A DNA stretch of 64,000 bases from Branchiostoma lanceolatum. Its lineage: Eukaryota; Chordata; Leptocardii; Amphioxiformes; Branchiostomatidae. Under the pieces are notes generated by a model, which saw only the letters and a list, made by a program, of their open reading frames with translations, had not been told where the DNA came from and made no database searches. The stretch lies in assembly GCF_035083965.1 (NCBI RefSeq), contig NC_089732.1, positions 12,973,424-13,037,423 on the forward strand. Reading direction: 5' to 3'. The translations under genes were made by a program, and so were the position numbers. Shown here piece after piece: positions 1-13,696 of this stretch (positions are counted from its first letter, which is position 1; each line of letters opens with the position of its first letter).

Positions 1-454
1 AACCGGTCTAAATCATTTATTTGCTCTATCCAATGAAATTTACTCAGCGATAGATAAGTGCCTAGTTGACAAACAGAGCAAGGATTTTGATCAACACGAT
101 GATTTAATCAGTAAGATAAGAAGACAAACTTGTCGATTTTCCTCAGGAACAAAAATCAGACGATAAGGGTCATTTTGGTGTCACATTGCCCGGGGGAACA
201 GGGAAGCTATATCTACTATTACATACATACCAACGTGTCTAAAACATACATTTCTGCACAGATCTCTTTTACATGATTATCGTGGATCTAGTAAAAATAC
301 TATGGTCAAAATTCATAATGAACGCGGATGTATAGAGAGGGAAAGGCCAGAGCACATGGCCCATTCAGTCCTGTTCACATGCTTCACTTAGCGAACACCG
401 CGTCCCCCCTAATCAATTAAGTGTCGATTTTTCCCCAAACCTGTGGGGCCTTAC

Positions 455-640
455 CTGAGAAACCGCGATCCTGTCGTCCGAAATGCCGGTCAGATGTGTT
501 CCCTGCGAGGGACGCTCTTGTTCTGACTCAAACTTCCCGGGAGAAGTGTAAATATCCGATATTTGAGGCGGTTTCCAGGGTGTAACACATGGGGTGATGG
601 TGACGCACGCTTCCCCAAATGCCACACAAAAAGGCCGGTA
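455..640 (-). CDS. Possible orphan exon (uncertain)
   Basis: On the minus strand an open frame rich in Ser, Glu and Thr runs up to a good 5' splice donor (CTCAG|GTAAGG, exon edge at 455). The stretch between the residues PWKPPQ and IAVSQ has amino-acid usage like real coding sequence. I cannot fix the acceptor or a start codon, and a following exon would lie left of the window. No family is recognised. It could equally be a chance open frame. Confidence 0.2.
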
Positions 641-3600
641 GTGGGCTCGCCAACATGGGCGAGACCAACTCTTAACAGGGATGTTACAAATCTTATAACC
701 TACAAAATCACCACAGAAAAAGATGCAATCTTTTTTTTTACCATACAAACATTACCTATAAGTAGCAAAATTTGTTCTTTTAACCGTTTCTTCTTTCTGT
801 TGTTGTTAACGACATTTATTTCGAATGTTGGACGATTCCACGTCGCTATGACATGTTCCGCCACAGTCCGCTGGGTATCACGTGCAGAGGGCAGGGAGGG
901 GGTGTGGCCTGGGTGTCGGTATGAGTGTGGCTACAGTGACGTATGTCTCGTGGCGCAGACACGATATTTGGTGACACTTATTTCCTCGTTTAGTCCAGGA
1001 TCTGTTTTCCCTTTAGGGCGATCAACATCCGAGATATCTCTTGGCTTTCCAAGTAAATACTAGCATGCCAATGTGACCGGTGTAATGTGAGTTCATGACC
1101 ACATTTCCTTCGAACGAACACTAATACGTCACTTGCCAAATATTTAATCACAGCCACTTTACCAGACTTTCCTAAGACTACATCCTTTGTACTAGCCGTC
1201 TGCTAAAACAAGCACGCTTCTCAGCATTATTTTCTCGTGAAAAATAAAACCCGACTTCTCGCAAACAAAATTCTTGCCGTGTTACATATAGTACTATAGT
1301 CAGCATCTAGATGTGTCTGTCAGCGATTGGTCAATTCAAAGGTGGCGTGAGAGAGGCGCCGGATACGGATCACAAGCGATCGATTCGTGTACCGATACGG
1401 ACCGTAACCTTGGTTACGAGCTTTCCTTTTTTGTACATGTAGATTTATTAGACGACATGCGTAACCAGTAATTTGTTTCACGTTTTAGCTGCAGTGTGTG
1501 TAAAATGATCGTACCGACACCTAGTAAAATGATCTTTTTCTAAAAGCAGTGAGTGCAACGTTACATGATAAAAATGGCCCAAAACAAACATGTTATATAT
1601 GCACCTGCTCACTTATATCTTTGTGAAGGATCATCGCGTTCCATTATGTTGTAGCTTTCATCCTAGATGTTCCTGAAAATCATAGGCGACTAGGGTAGTC
1701 TAGACCTCAAATGTACTGAACTGAACAAACAGTAGCGTTGGAGAAGGGATGCCCCTCTTCCTAGTTCATACTACCCAATGAATAATCCCAATCCTGACAC
1801 ACCTAGGCCATAGGGGACTGTTCCAGTCTATTATTAGCCAATGATAATACCCTGTGAGAGGTAAGGTGATGCGAGACAGCTACTCAAATAACGGAACGTT
1901 AACATTATAGTTCCAACATGTACTGACGTTTAACTTCGTATATGATATATTATATGTATGTAACAAGTTAGCAATCGGAAATCAAACTATGAGTGGATCA
2001 CATAAAAATCTTCAACCTATTACAACTGTCGGGGAAAGATTCAGACGATTAAGAAACGTGAACCACAGAATGTTAGAAATACTAGTAGATCAAGGAACAA
2101 TACGTGACCTCATTGAATTAGTCTGTTTTGCCTGAAAAAATAGCAAATGCATAGAATATAAAGTAGAGACGTTTCAAGTGATAAAAGGCAAGGGAACGTT
2201 AGAAACAGATCATTTTGATCGGCCCCCAAACGCAAAGAAAGACTATAACTTTCATGACAAGCAGGTGCAAAACGTATAGCCCGCAGGTGCAAATGTTACC
2301 AACGGTGCTAAACTTGGCGCCTACGTGCACCTGTTGACCTTGAAGAATGCGAAGGTCACGCATGACAGCCATGACAACAAACATACCTTCACTGTGTTCA
2401 TTGACAGGTAATAAGTCGCGACTATACATTTATATATGTGAATAGACTTAGTCAGAAGCCACTTGCTAGCAAAACGTCTCTATAGCAAGAAGAATATTAA
2501 AATGTTGAAAGCATTTTGGCTTACTTATCATCACACTGTAGGTAAGGTTTAATGACCACACAAATAACAAACAAACAAACAGACGAGGTTATGAAAAACA
2601 AAACAGAAAAAGCACGACAGTTTGACAGATTGCAAATCTGACGAAGTCCCGCTACCGCGCAATGAAACGTGCTCTAACCAAACTTCCGCTGTAACCTTCA
2701 GTGATCGCACACACGAAAGAAAGCTCAAATTCACGACTTCAAAGACAAACTAGCGACAGAAGTTGACAACAATACAAAAGCTAGTAGTCAGCCCACCAGA
2801 CTGAAGGACCATTACTTACCTTAGCGTGCTGGTACAGAAACATGTACTTGTAAGCTGCATGGAGCCTCTAGTTTTCTAAACACATTTGCTGAGGGAAGAA
2901 CATAAATTTTGCCACCGGACTTCCACCTAAAAAAAGCCCGAGCGAAACAATGCTGCTAATAAACCGACGCTTTTGTTGGTACTGGTCAATTTGTCTTTGT
3001 CATTCTTGAGTGAATGGTTATTGAATCGGATATCCTTAAGTTTGTAAAGCGGCGACTACTTAAGAAATGTGGGTCGGCGTTTTGTTTCAAGCGAGTCTGA
3101 GGCCCCACGTATACCATGCTAAGATGTTGGGGAGGGGGGGATTGGGGGTATTCCAAGTGCAAATGATTGTTTTATGGTCACTTTACAACGATACTATTCA
3201 GTACACTCCTTTTAGTACGTTGATAAAACGTTCCATGACTAGCCCCGTGTTGTATTGTAGTATTATAAATGTGACAAATTGTAAAATGTCTTGACTCTAT
3301 ATCCGAACAATGTTAGCAAAAATCTCACTAGCACATCGCACGATTATCATAAATTGTAGCAAAAATTTGTATACGATACTGTGGGAAAAGTCACCTTTGA
3401 ATTTTTAAATATTTGACATTTGAAGCAAAAAATATTTGACACCTGCCCCTCCCTGTCCAACCTTGTGGAATGGTATCACCTGCACCCGTCTTCACGTGGT
3501 GGAAAATTTCCAAACCGGGGATTGTCCATTCATGGTCAAGATTGGGGCCATTTTTCTTTTGTTGCAGGAAGATTTATAGCTACTGTAATTGGCCATATTT

Positions 3601-5370
3601 TATCAGTCTAAAGATATCAAATTGCATAAGGCTTGACGCTAACACAAAGCGTTAGCGATACGTTTCAGTAACAATTTTTCTTCACAATTTTTGCACCTGC
3701 CATATCTTCGACATGCATTATCAGCAAAATCTTTATGCAGAAAGTCTGGCCTGCCAAAAGCTTAAAAAAATGACCTTCTTCCTATCTTCAATTAGGTCAG
3801 TTGTATCGGTAGACGGTCGCCAAAACAGAGGACTTTTGTTTAGTACAGACCTTATGTCAACCACCTAAGTATTATGGCGGCTTTGTCTCTTAGCCGGCTT
3901 ACAACTGACCGAGTTCTTTGTGTTTGGATACCCCTTAGACTGAAAAAAAAGCAGGGGCCACTGAACTAAAGAATTGAGATAAGACTGTCGAATCTAAAAC
4001 GATTTGTCCACTTTGTTAAAGGGTTGGTTGAGATCAAGTTCGTGTTAGGTGGGCCTTTGAGTTGCTGTAAGTCCTTAACTCGCGTGGAAAGCCTTGAAAG
4101 GTAACATCTAATCCAAGGTCATAGTACTCATACACTGTATACGTGATCAGAATGATACTTAAGGCTACATCATGTAACATTACATGTATGGGCGCCTTGA
4201 TCATTTTTCTGCTATGCTCCCGATACCTTATAATTGTAGCCAGCCCCTTCCTTAATCTAAATCACACATCGAGGTCCAGTTTGCAATTGGTTTACTTCAT
4301 ATTGTTTGCACTTGCCACGTTTTGGGAAACATTAGTGACTAGTTTAAAGAAATATATGATAATTTGAATCGGCTTTATCAAGGCTGCTGTATATTATATA
4401 GTATGTGAACGGTTATAGCATATTTTAGATACATTCAGAACTTGACCCAACTTCAATGCTTGCCCTTTTCACAATTTCTGTGTAAAGTTACGTAATGCTG
4501 GAAAGACTCCAAAAATGGTCACTCCTCAAATATTTGTGGACGCAACATTCGCACACTTCCATTCGAGTACATCGTTTACTTAAACGCCAGATGAGACAAG
4601 ACTCGCAGTTAGTCGTCCAAGGAGGTTGGTCCGACGAAGACGTCTGTGTTGAAAGAACGCCTGCCGACGTCTTATCTCGGTCACGTACTTCACAGACGTC
4701 TTGACTTCCACTTCAAACGACGAGGTCTCGGGGTCAAGTACAAGCACTTGACCGAGACATACCTACGTACGTCCTTAAGGCAGGCTGTCATAGAAATAGT
4801 AGCCCGTTAGAAATGGTTGTTTTTCTTATGGGTTGCCATATGGAGAAAAATCCTGTGCGATATGTTACAGTTAAAAGCAGTAATATATGTAGAGTGGTCC
4901 CTTATTGATATGACTCCTGCCAAAGAGCTTCAAACGAGCGCGCCTAGAAACAAATGTGGCCTTAGTTTGCTGAATGATGGCTTGCAATTGTATCCTCGTG
5001 GGCGACACTAAGTCAAGTAACTAAGAAAGGGGGGTCACGTGCATACAGTAGTTGGTTAACGTTTCCAACTCTAACAAGACTCGCTTTGTTCAAATGTGTC
5101 AAGAACATGAAGTCGAATATTTGAAAACACTGCCAAACATTGCAAACAGTCTCCAACAAATAAAGGCCCCTGCAGTTAAAAAAAAGCTGCTAGGGGGCCC
5201 AAGTCTAGCACTTCTTCCCGACACCAAGAGCTACCTGTCACCCCAAAATCATGACCATAGCACGTTGAGAACTTGGCAAAAACCGGAGGTTCTGCTGCAG
5301 TGTCATAGAAAGCCGCTAGAATGCGAACTCGTCCCTCATTTTGACGACATCTACCAACTGTGCTAAAGAT

Positions 5371-5440
5371 CCATCCACAACCTCTCGAATCATACTATTT
5401 ACCAACAAACACACCCACAAGCACAGAAAACATAGCCTTC
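5371..5440 (-). repeat. Interspersed repeat with short GT-rich core
   Basis: Read on the minus strand this matches the repeat at about 8070-8260. Both have a GAAGG(C/T)TATGTTTT entry, a GT-rich core, then a TA(A/G)TATGA-TTCGAGA exit. Here the GT core is short and interrupted; in the other copy it has expanded. Confidence 0.6.
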
Positions 5441-8049
5441 TTGGCAACACAATACCGGGGAATACCTTCACTGTAAATACATTTGGCACTAGACCAGCTG
5501 GCAAGGCGCCGTTACAAGTTAACAAAGAAGTCGCTTTTATTTGGCTAAATGCCAACGCCTTTAACAATCAAGCATGTGACGGGGGATATCACTTAGCGTC
5601 ATGATTCCAATTTAAGGATATGTTCTGTTTACAGTGACTCACTATGGAATTTCCGTAACTAAACATAAACATCAAAAGGCCCCGCTGTATACTATAGCTA
5701 TACATATAGATGATATGATAAGGTGTACGCCACAAGTGTGTTAAATCCGCAATTCGTGACACAAATCTGTTTTTACAGAGCTTATACAACAAATCATTTT
5801 TCTTCTAGTCTAGCGTTTAACAGTAAAGAACACAGAGCAACAATCGTGTTTTAGATTTAAGAGGACAAATAGAGTCTCAAAAGGGAGAAAGACACAGGAA
5901 TTTAGCAAATACACGGAGTACATTTTAAAAATCCAGTTCGCATGCCGTCTACATGTGTTTCTTTAAAGCCCCCTATCACAACAATTTACGCTTGAAACAA
6001 CAGTTATACCACCACGCCACGTTGGAACTTCTGTTCATGTGGGCGTTAGGTAGACATCACTTGGGGACAACTTTAGGGACACACGGTTTTTAGAAAATAG
6101 GTAAACGGACTCGTCGCTTCCGATTCAGATTTTTAAAATATTGAAAAATCAACGTTTTCTTCTTGCCACGTCTGTAACGCTAAACTTCAAGCACACACCA
6201 TATATCATCATCATGTTTATCCAGATTTTAGTAGGTTATTATTCGTGTAGAATTCAAGCTTACAGTAACGCTATATGTGGTATACATTGACACTATAGAA
6301 GATAGTCAACGCATACAAGGTCTAAACTAGTAAAACATTTTACCAGGAGACAGAATTTGAGAATGGTCAGTAGATTTAAGCGCCTAGCCCCACTTAGTGA
6401 CGTAACCTTTTAAAATCTGGGTCAAATGGCTAAAACCAGGGGAGAGACAAAAGTTTGGATACAATGGATAAAATGAGAACAGTACGGAACCGGCGACTTG
6501 TATGCACTTCACAGTAATACTGTTCTGATCCGTTACCGCACTGCAGAAGAAGAAAAAATCGATAAAAACGTGTCCAGAAGCCGGCATGTCATGGCGACCG
6601 CTTGGCCTCAAACAAAATATCGAATAACGTGGACTCACCGTTTAATATGAAGTCTGTCTTAGGCGTTGATTCGCAAATTTCTTGGACAAATCTTGAAGAA
6701 AACGTCGAATGAACAACTTGCAAGCTTTCAAAGCCACTGGAAAATTTCCGTGTGCTCACAACAGTTAAGTTAACCTATATGACTAGACCGGCTTTGGCTG
6801 GACGCGGCGTCTAAATATAGAGGGTCTAATCCCATGCTTCAAAACCACGGGACGTCCCAGCTAGCCAATCAGAGCGCTTGATTAGGGACACCACCTACGT
6901 CGGATTGGCCAATCACAAGGCACAAAAGAGACACACCGTCAGAACGCGTGACTCTCATTTGGTGTTGTAAAGATGATGCGAAATCGAACGATACCTGCAT
7001 ACCTCGTGATTCGTATCATGTTCTTGTATATGGATATCATAATAAGATGTGTCACGTTGAGAGATATATGCTTGTTATATTCTAGCCGGCATCTATATCA
7101 AAAAGTTTCACAGAAGATAAAAGTCATGGTAAACTACTTTTCTTCCTTCAATGTTATTTCTTTTTCTGTGTGCCAGACATTTAGAGGTGGTTTGAATGTA
7201 TTCAACAATGTGTTTGTTGTGAAATAAGATCCAGCCACGCTGTAACTGAATAATAGTCCATCACAAAAAGACTGTGTATCCCATCGCCTAAGAAACGTAT
7301 CCGCCTGGTAGCCTAAAGCGTCGACCGTTCTTTACATTAATATAGCTCTAAGCTACCCTCCTAATCCTCGAGATTAGCTGATCGTTTGGTAACTAGAACA
7401 GACCATAGACTGCATATAATTAAAGTATTTACTCCACCGAGGTGTAGTATTGGGTGGGGAGAACAATGTAATCGATATAGATCGAGGTATTTGAGCTAAG
7501 ATCAGTCACCCTGCCAATTATCTACCATGTTTTGACCGATTTCCACAATTTTCCCACTCGGCCGGTGAGTCTGGTTAAGATTTATCGATGCCTAGCGAGT
7601 CTCTACGATTCTTCTAGAAGAAAAAAAAAATTGCCAGTCCTGGGCTGGTAGCTCTATTACTTCAAGACTCTTTTTTTTTTTGTTTTTGTTTTTTTTGTTT
7701 TTTTCTGAGCTGGTATTAGATACCTACATGTAGTAGTCGGTACGTCCACAAGTTCATTAGTCATTTTGTACATCATGCAAGGTCTGGAGTCTGGACATTT
7801 TTCTTCTGTGACAGTTACAATTGGAAATACAAAACGTAATAATATGAAAGTTATGTGCATTTTAACGTACGCGCATAAGTCAAATACAGAACATACCGAA
7901 TTGCTTTCTTGCTCATATATTTCACTCTTTGTATACATTATATATATTCGCAGTATGTCCACCAATTTTGCTGTAATGTTATAATGCAACCGCTAGATTT
8001 AATGGTAGAATCGATTCTTATGTTTTGTCTCTACCCTTGTTCGCTATTA

Positions 8050-8095
8050 ACGCTCTAGGTTTATTACCTTCGCCGAGAAGGTTATGTTTTGCACA

Positions 8096-8126
<31 letters not shown>

Positions 8127-8285
8127 TGTGTCTGTGTGTGTGTGTGTGTGTCTGTGTCTGTGTGTGTGTGTGTGTGTGTGTGCGCGCCCGTAAACAGTAT
8201 AACTCGAGAATGCCTGGATGGATTGTCTTCATACTTGGTATGTGGGTAGGTCTTCTTGTTGTTTATTGTTTGAAAGACCTCCAGT
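8050..8285 (+). repeat. Interspersed repeat carrying an expanded CG/TG microsatellite
   Basis: A (CG)n then (TG)n tract of about 90 bp at 8095-8184 is flanked by the unique parts of a dispersed repeat that is also present, inverted, at 5371-5440. Long open frames across it on both strands encode only Arg/Ala/Cys/Val or His/Thr runs and are not genes. Confidence 0.7.
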
Positions 8286-9153
8286 AGTGAGAGTTCAAAC
8301 ATATTCCTGGAGTCCTAAATTATACATACACATGCATGATATGCACGTTACATTAAAAATTTTGACATGCACATTACATTAGGTTGGAGTACACAATATA
8401 TACATATATTCATTCTTCAATATACCACTAGTACTACAGGTAATGATATTTTACCTTAGGTCTTTGATTTGATAGTAAAACTACTGTGATTAACAGTTGT
8501 TGGCAAAACATGCAAATGAAGACCATTCAATATTGCACCCGTATGCACTTTTAACGGTTTCGTGGTGGGTGCAATCAATAGATTGTCTAGAAGATTCCCT
8601 GGTACCATTGGTAATGCATGACTATTGATTGCTAATGGTTGATACGTGACTTTGCAATTTTCCCAGGACGATCACCTGATGAGGTGAAACCACGGAAATG
8701 AGCCCGCTTACGGTTTGAACCGCGCATGCGCAGTTTGATTCATTGTTGGTAATACTAGCATATCATAGTTAAAAGCCCCTGAGAGATGAAAAAAAACGTC
8801 TAGACTTGTATTAGCGCTATAGCAATGGTTTGGGCAAGAAGTCAGGGGCGTTCACCTAATGTTTTGATCTCAGCAATTTATTCTTAAATGGCACGATTCT
8901 CCAATAATTAGATGTGGTCTGATAATCTGACATATTGTTACAAAATTACAGATAATATCTGTCAACTTGAGTATTCTGTACGGCGTTTACTTTAGAGCTG
9001 ATGCTTTTTGTAGAAATTATGTCTCGAAATGGAAGATAGCCCAATTTAGTTTTACAACATTGCAATAAATCATAGAAGTAGGTACAAAAATCATATACTA
9101 TCTACAGAAAATAACAAACTTTCTGCCATTTCAAAAGCACCTTCCCCCTTGAG

Positions 9154-9293
9154 TGACCTTGAACCTGACATAACTAGCCCCGCATTGCGTTTTGATTATT
9201 CGAATTTATCGACGTACTCTGACGTCAGTGCCACGCCTCTGACGCAATCCACGCAATCATCCCACTCACGTTACTCCCGTTCAAACACCGTAG
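9154..9293 (+). CDS. Possible orphan exon (uncertain)
   Basis: A Ser/Thr-rich open stretch (around DYSNLSTYSDVSATPL) lies between a pyrimidine-rich acceptor-like site ending CTTGAG and a good donor (CCGTAG|GTATGA). It would enter in phase 2 and leave in phase 1. Residue use suggests a cytoplasmic tail or linker, but there is no family match and no partner exon was found nearby. It may be chance. Confidence 0.2.
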
Positions 9294-9532
9294 GTATGAT
9301 TGAAATTCTTCTTGTGATTGAATTTTCAATTTTTCATTTCCGCTCCGAAATCCCCATGCGTATATGAGCAATAGCGTACACCATTTACATCATAATTTGT
9401 TGGATTGTGGATGATAATTGGATATGGTCATTAGTGGTCATCGCAATCGGTTGGCCGGTCACGAGAGAGATGTTCATGCACAGGGAAAACCGGGATGAGA
9501 TAGAGATACAGATTGAATCGGAAAGAAAGAGA

Positions 9533-9636
9533 GTATGAATGAGTGAGTGAGTGAGTGAGTGAGTGAGTGAGTGAGGCAGTGAGGCAGTGAGGCAGTGTGT
9601 GTGTGTGTGTATGTGTGTGTGTGTGTGTATGTCTGC

Positions 9637-9670
<34 letters not shown>

Positions 9671-9692
9671 CAGAGAGAGAGAGAAAGAGAGA
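9533..9692. repeat. Compound microsatellite (GAGT)n-(TG)n-(GA)n
   Basis: Three simple motifs run in succession. The Ser/Leu/His/Thr-rich open frame across it on the minus strand is a by-product. Confidence 0.95.
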
Positions 9693-11169
9693 TACAGAGC
9701 GAGTGAAACACAGAACGATCAAGAGAGGAAGAGAGGTAAAATTTGTCCAAGAAAATTAAGCAGCTAATATACACAAATTTTCTTTCATATTCCTGAAAGA
9801 AATGACGGCTGGGGGATCGTTTTTTAGGAAGGGGTCGAATACAAGTCCTGTGGTGTACTAATGACCTACAAGTGGCCGAATGAGCGTCATGCGATCCGGC
9901 TGCTATGTTCCCCATTTAGATTCCCGGATATAAGCGGGCCTGTCATGACGTACACTCGCTGACAATGATCGATTCCGCACGGTATAATGTAACATGCCTT
10001 CTCCGGGAAAATGTAAAGTAAATTCTATCAACTTATACTACTTTACTGTAAAATATCTTTGGATCGGATAACAGAATAAAATGTGTTGGGAAATTGGACT
10101 TCTTTAAATGGCATCATGGAAATACTACATTTCTCAACGTAAGGACCATAAATGAACGACATAGTATCGTAACAATAAAAATGGAAACAAACTAAGAACA
10201 TATGCTATACTCCACTGATGAAACAAGTGTTTATTCTTAATGCAAATTGCTGAAATAGTTGTAGAAAAATCCATAAAGAATTGTTAAATAACATGTTTTG
10301 GTTTAATTTTGGTCATACTGTCATTTCCACTGAGGATTTTCTAACAAAAGTGCCAATTATACAAAGTAAGACAAGTTGTTTGGTGTTTAGGTGTCTGCTA
10401 AACACGTTTGAGCCACGCGACTTATAGAAGTCTTTTTTTTTTAAATGTAATCCCCCAATATCTAAATAAGCCCCGTTCCCCCAAGAGACTGGTAGTATAG
10501 ATAAACAGTATAAATTGGCATAAAAGATCTGAATAATAATAGTTATTTTAACAATATAGAGCTATTCCCACGAGAAAACTACCATGGCAACGTGTATAAA
10601 CAGATGGATGAAAACAAACAATTCTATTTCTGTACGAATAACAAAGTATTCCCCAGATGAGAGTCATTGTGCATTGTTATCCATAAAGACTTTATGATTC
10701 TATTTTCAGCATTTGCTTTGTAAGATAATATAGGCCATATGTCTTATTGGCTTCATATTAATTCCTAACGAATTAGGGAGATTATCATACCATAACAACA
10801 ATCTGTACGTTCTTCTTCTTCTTATATGTCTGTCATTACTCCGGGAAGGAGAATGACCTCCTTCTGGGAGTATTGGAAATGCTTTTGTTTGCGCGTTCGC
10901 AGCTAGTTGTGCATTCTTTCTCTTATGTTGTATATACTGTGTAGTGGTGTTGTTAATATAAGCGTATCGCTTAAGGACGGGATCACTGTTCATTTTCCCA
11001 TGTATGTTTGAAATCTTAAAAAAAGCAGAAAATACAATTTTAAAAATCTGTACTGCATTTGCGAGAACTTGACAATTCTGAAACGTAGCAAAGTCAATTT
11101 AGGACATGACACTACTATTTTCGTCAGAACGCACCCAAAGAGCGACCGTATCTATGATACATGTAGGTA

Positions 11170-11508
11170 GTGAGCTTTCAAGTGTGAAACTTGATCTTGT
11201 CGTCTGACATTATTCAGCAAAAGAAAAGTATATTGTGTCAAAGAGACGTGTCAGCGTCAAGAAATCAGTGTCCAGAAAAGGACAGTGACCCCTCGTCCAG
11301 GAAACTGTGTCCAGCGAAGGACAGTGACCCCACCCCCCAGCCGATATTGAGCTTTCAAGTGTGAAGCTAGAACTTGTCGTCTGACATTCTTTAGATACTA
11401 TATAGTTGTATCAAAGAGATGTGTTAGCGTGCAGAAATCAGTGTCCAGAAACGCCGCAGTGACCCATCGTCCAGGAAACTGTGTCCAGCAAAGGACAGTG
11501 ACCCCCGT
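11170..11508. repeat. Tandem duplication, unit about 179 bp
   Basis: Two units both begin GAGCTTTCAAGTGTGAA (11170 and 11349). Each contains two internal copies of a GTCCAG...GGACAGTGACCC motif. Confidence 0.8.
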
Positions 11509-11883
11509 CTACCCAAAAATAAAACCACTGACCAGCGGGCCTTCTGACCTTATTGTAACGTTATGACGACCTTTCCAAAAGTAGCCACAGAAGACAGCCC
11601 CAGTGCACGCGTACCCTACATGTCTTTTCCTATGGAATGTGCCAACTCTATGATGTATAGTCAGAGCTTGTCACCTACGGTTTTCTCACCCACCCTGAGA
11701 ACAAATAGGCGCTAAAGCAAAGTGTACTGTTTCAACTCTTTGCCGGGAAACTGCCAAAAACTGTTTGCTATAGATGTGTAATGGTTGTCATAATATGGTG
11801 GCGTGATTCGGTCAGACTATTTTGTATTCTGACTCAACCATAATGCTAGTGCTACTCCCTTTCTAACTACTAGTGGAATCCTA

Positions 11884-12013
11884 GTGCTCTCTGTTTCTCT
11901 CTCCGTCTCTCTGCCTCTCTGCCTCTCTGTCTCTCTGTCTCTCTGTCTCTGTCTCTCTGTCTCTCTCTCTCTGACTCTGTCTTTCTCTCTTTCTCTGTCT
12001 CGAGCTCTCTCTT

Positions 12014-12056
<43 letters not shown>

Positions 12057-12084
12057 ATCTATCTATCTCTCTCGCTCTAACTCT
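11884..12084. repeat. (TCTC)n pyrimidine microsatellite
   Basis: About 200 bp of almost pure pyrimidine (TCTC/TCTG/TTTC) on the plus strand. It is potentially triplex-forming. The Ser/Leu-rich open frame over it is not a gene. Confidence 0.95.
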
Positions 12085-12529
12085 CTCTCTCGTTGTTACG
12101 GTTTTCTTTTGCAATACTGACGCGGTCGACCGGTCACTAGGATTTTCAAGAAGGCTGTGACAGAACGAACCACCGACAGATCCAAGACAGCCTTTTCGGG
12201 AACAAGGCATGCAAGACTATCACAAGAATGCCCTCGGGTTGGGATCGCACGACATTCACACGACGATATAAAAGGAGGGGGGGGTGAAACATTCGTCACA
12301 AATTTAAACACCTATACGTTGAGACCAACGACCGTTCGGACAACCGTTAAGCCAACACCAACAAAGCGATTACGTAAGATATACCGCCATTCAAATGTCT
12401 ATTTTGTACCTTGAAGAACCCTTGAATCTGAGGCTACAAATATTGTACAATAATGATCCTAATTTCTATAGGTATTTTGACGTCATTGAGACCAAATATA
12501 AACCTAGACACTGCACGAAATGGCCTCGT

Positions 12530-13180
12530 TTCCCGGCGTATACGTACCGGGATTTTTCTGTATTTTTGTCGGATACTGACGGATACTGACGGATACATGC
12601 GGATTCGTGTAAGGTATCCGACAATTTCCGCACCGGTATATGGAATATTTCCTGAAGAATCCGAAAGTAAGGGATTTTCGACGAATACGGAGCCGTACAC
12701 TGTACGGAAATGCCACCGATCCTGACGGATACGAACAGGGATTTTTCTGTATTTTTGGCGGATACTGACGGATACATGCGGATTCGTGTAACGTATCCGA
12801 CTATTTCCGCACCGGTATATGGAATATTTCCTGAAGAATCCGAAAGTAAGGGATTTTCGACGAATACGGAGCCGTACACTGTACGGAAATGCCACAGATC
12901 CTGACGGATACGAACAGGAATTTTTCTGTATTTTTGGCGGATACTGACGGATACAGGTGGATTCGTGTAACGTATCCGACTATTTCCGCACCGGTATATG
13001 GAATATGTCCTGAAGAATCCGAAAGTAAGGGATTTTCGACGAATACGGAGCCGTACACTGTACGGAAATGCCACAGATCCTGACGGATGCGTACAGGGAT
13101 TTTTCTGTATTTTGAAGAAAATGGTGAATACTGACGGATACAGGTGGACCCAACAACGAATCCGTAACGGATCCGACTAA
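12530..13180. repeat. Left subterminal array, period 179 bp
   Basis: At least three units; equivalent points fall at 12705, 12884 and 13063. Each unit has several GGATAC(T)GACGGATAC-type motifs. Long Arg/Ser/Tyr-rich open frames on both strands arise because the unit lacks stop codons in several frames. Confidence 0.9.
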
Positions 13181-13333
13181 GTGCTTGCATTCCTAATTTA
13201 ACTATACCCAAAACATCATTTTGAATGACAGGAAGTTTGGGAAAGCCTGTATGTAACATATGTATCATTTCATATCCCAACATAATGTATTTCTAAGTTC
13301 AAAAACTATCAAATACAATACAAAACGGAAGTA

Positions 13334-13561
13334 CTATGTGGCTAAATGATCCATTTCATTTGAGACAGGCTGAGGGACATCCACATACTCAAAGCACCAC
13401 TGCATATGCAGGTTAATGTCGGTAAATTGGGGTTGTGCAAGCACAATGTTCTGAAAAATTATGAAATGTATTACAATTAACACCATCACAACATTGTGGT
13501 AATATTTACTACTGTATAGTGCCCTTGGACCAAAATTATCTACATGTTCTAAATATTCCAC
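13334..13561 (-). CDS. Candidate terminal exon or small ORF (uncertain)
   Basis: A 75-codon minus-strand open frame ends at TAG (13334-13336). It has a hydrophobic stretch (VVMVLIVIHFIIF) followed by a polar segment containing HMQWCFEYVDVPQP. An internal acceptor-like TTTTTCAG at about 13454 suggests that only the last 40 residues may be coding. It lies in the core of the putative transposon, downstream of the other exon-like segments. No family is recognised. Confidence 0.25.
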   Translation of the reverse strand: MEYLEHVDNFGPRALYSSKYYHNVVMVLIVIHFIIFQNIVLAQPQFTDINLHMQWCFEYVDVPQPVSNEMDHLAT

Positions 13562-13696
13562 TAAAGTAATAAAAGCCTTATTTGTGGCCAGCTCTTCGTC
13601 TAAAAGCCATCAGATACAATTATTTCAAATACAGAGGTTGAAAATAGAAAGTAACATTATACTGTCTGAAGAACTCCCATTATGACACGCCACATT

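Larger units (their letters stand above)
1..12508. other. Gene-poor region, no recognisable gene
   Basis: I find no protein family, rRNA or tRNA in this stretch. Its open frames are short and mostly lie in low-complexity sequence. It holds dispersed repeats, a 179-bp tandem duplication, three microsatellite tracts and two weak exon-like segments, all listed separately. A pair of CCAAT boxes sits at about 6864 and 6907, with no gene recognised beside it. Confidence 0.6.

Noticed and set aside
6861..6925. Promoter with two CCAAT boxes
   Set aside because: Two CCAAT motifs are present at about 6864 and 6907, but no gene, TATA box or CpG-rich start could be tied to them.
9385..9915. 176-codon minus-strand open frame rich in Ser, Leu, His, Thr
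   Set aside because: Centred on a compound microsatellite; no domain and no coding bias outside the repeat.
12434..13283. Several overlapping open frames of 60-200 codons on both strands
   Set aside because: They come from the 179-bp tandem repeat, which lacks stops in several frames; the proteins repeat with the same period and share no domain.
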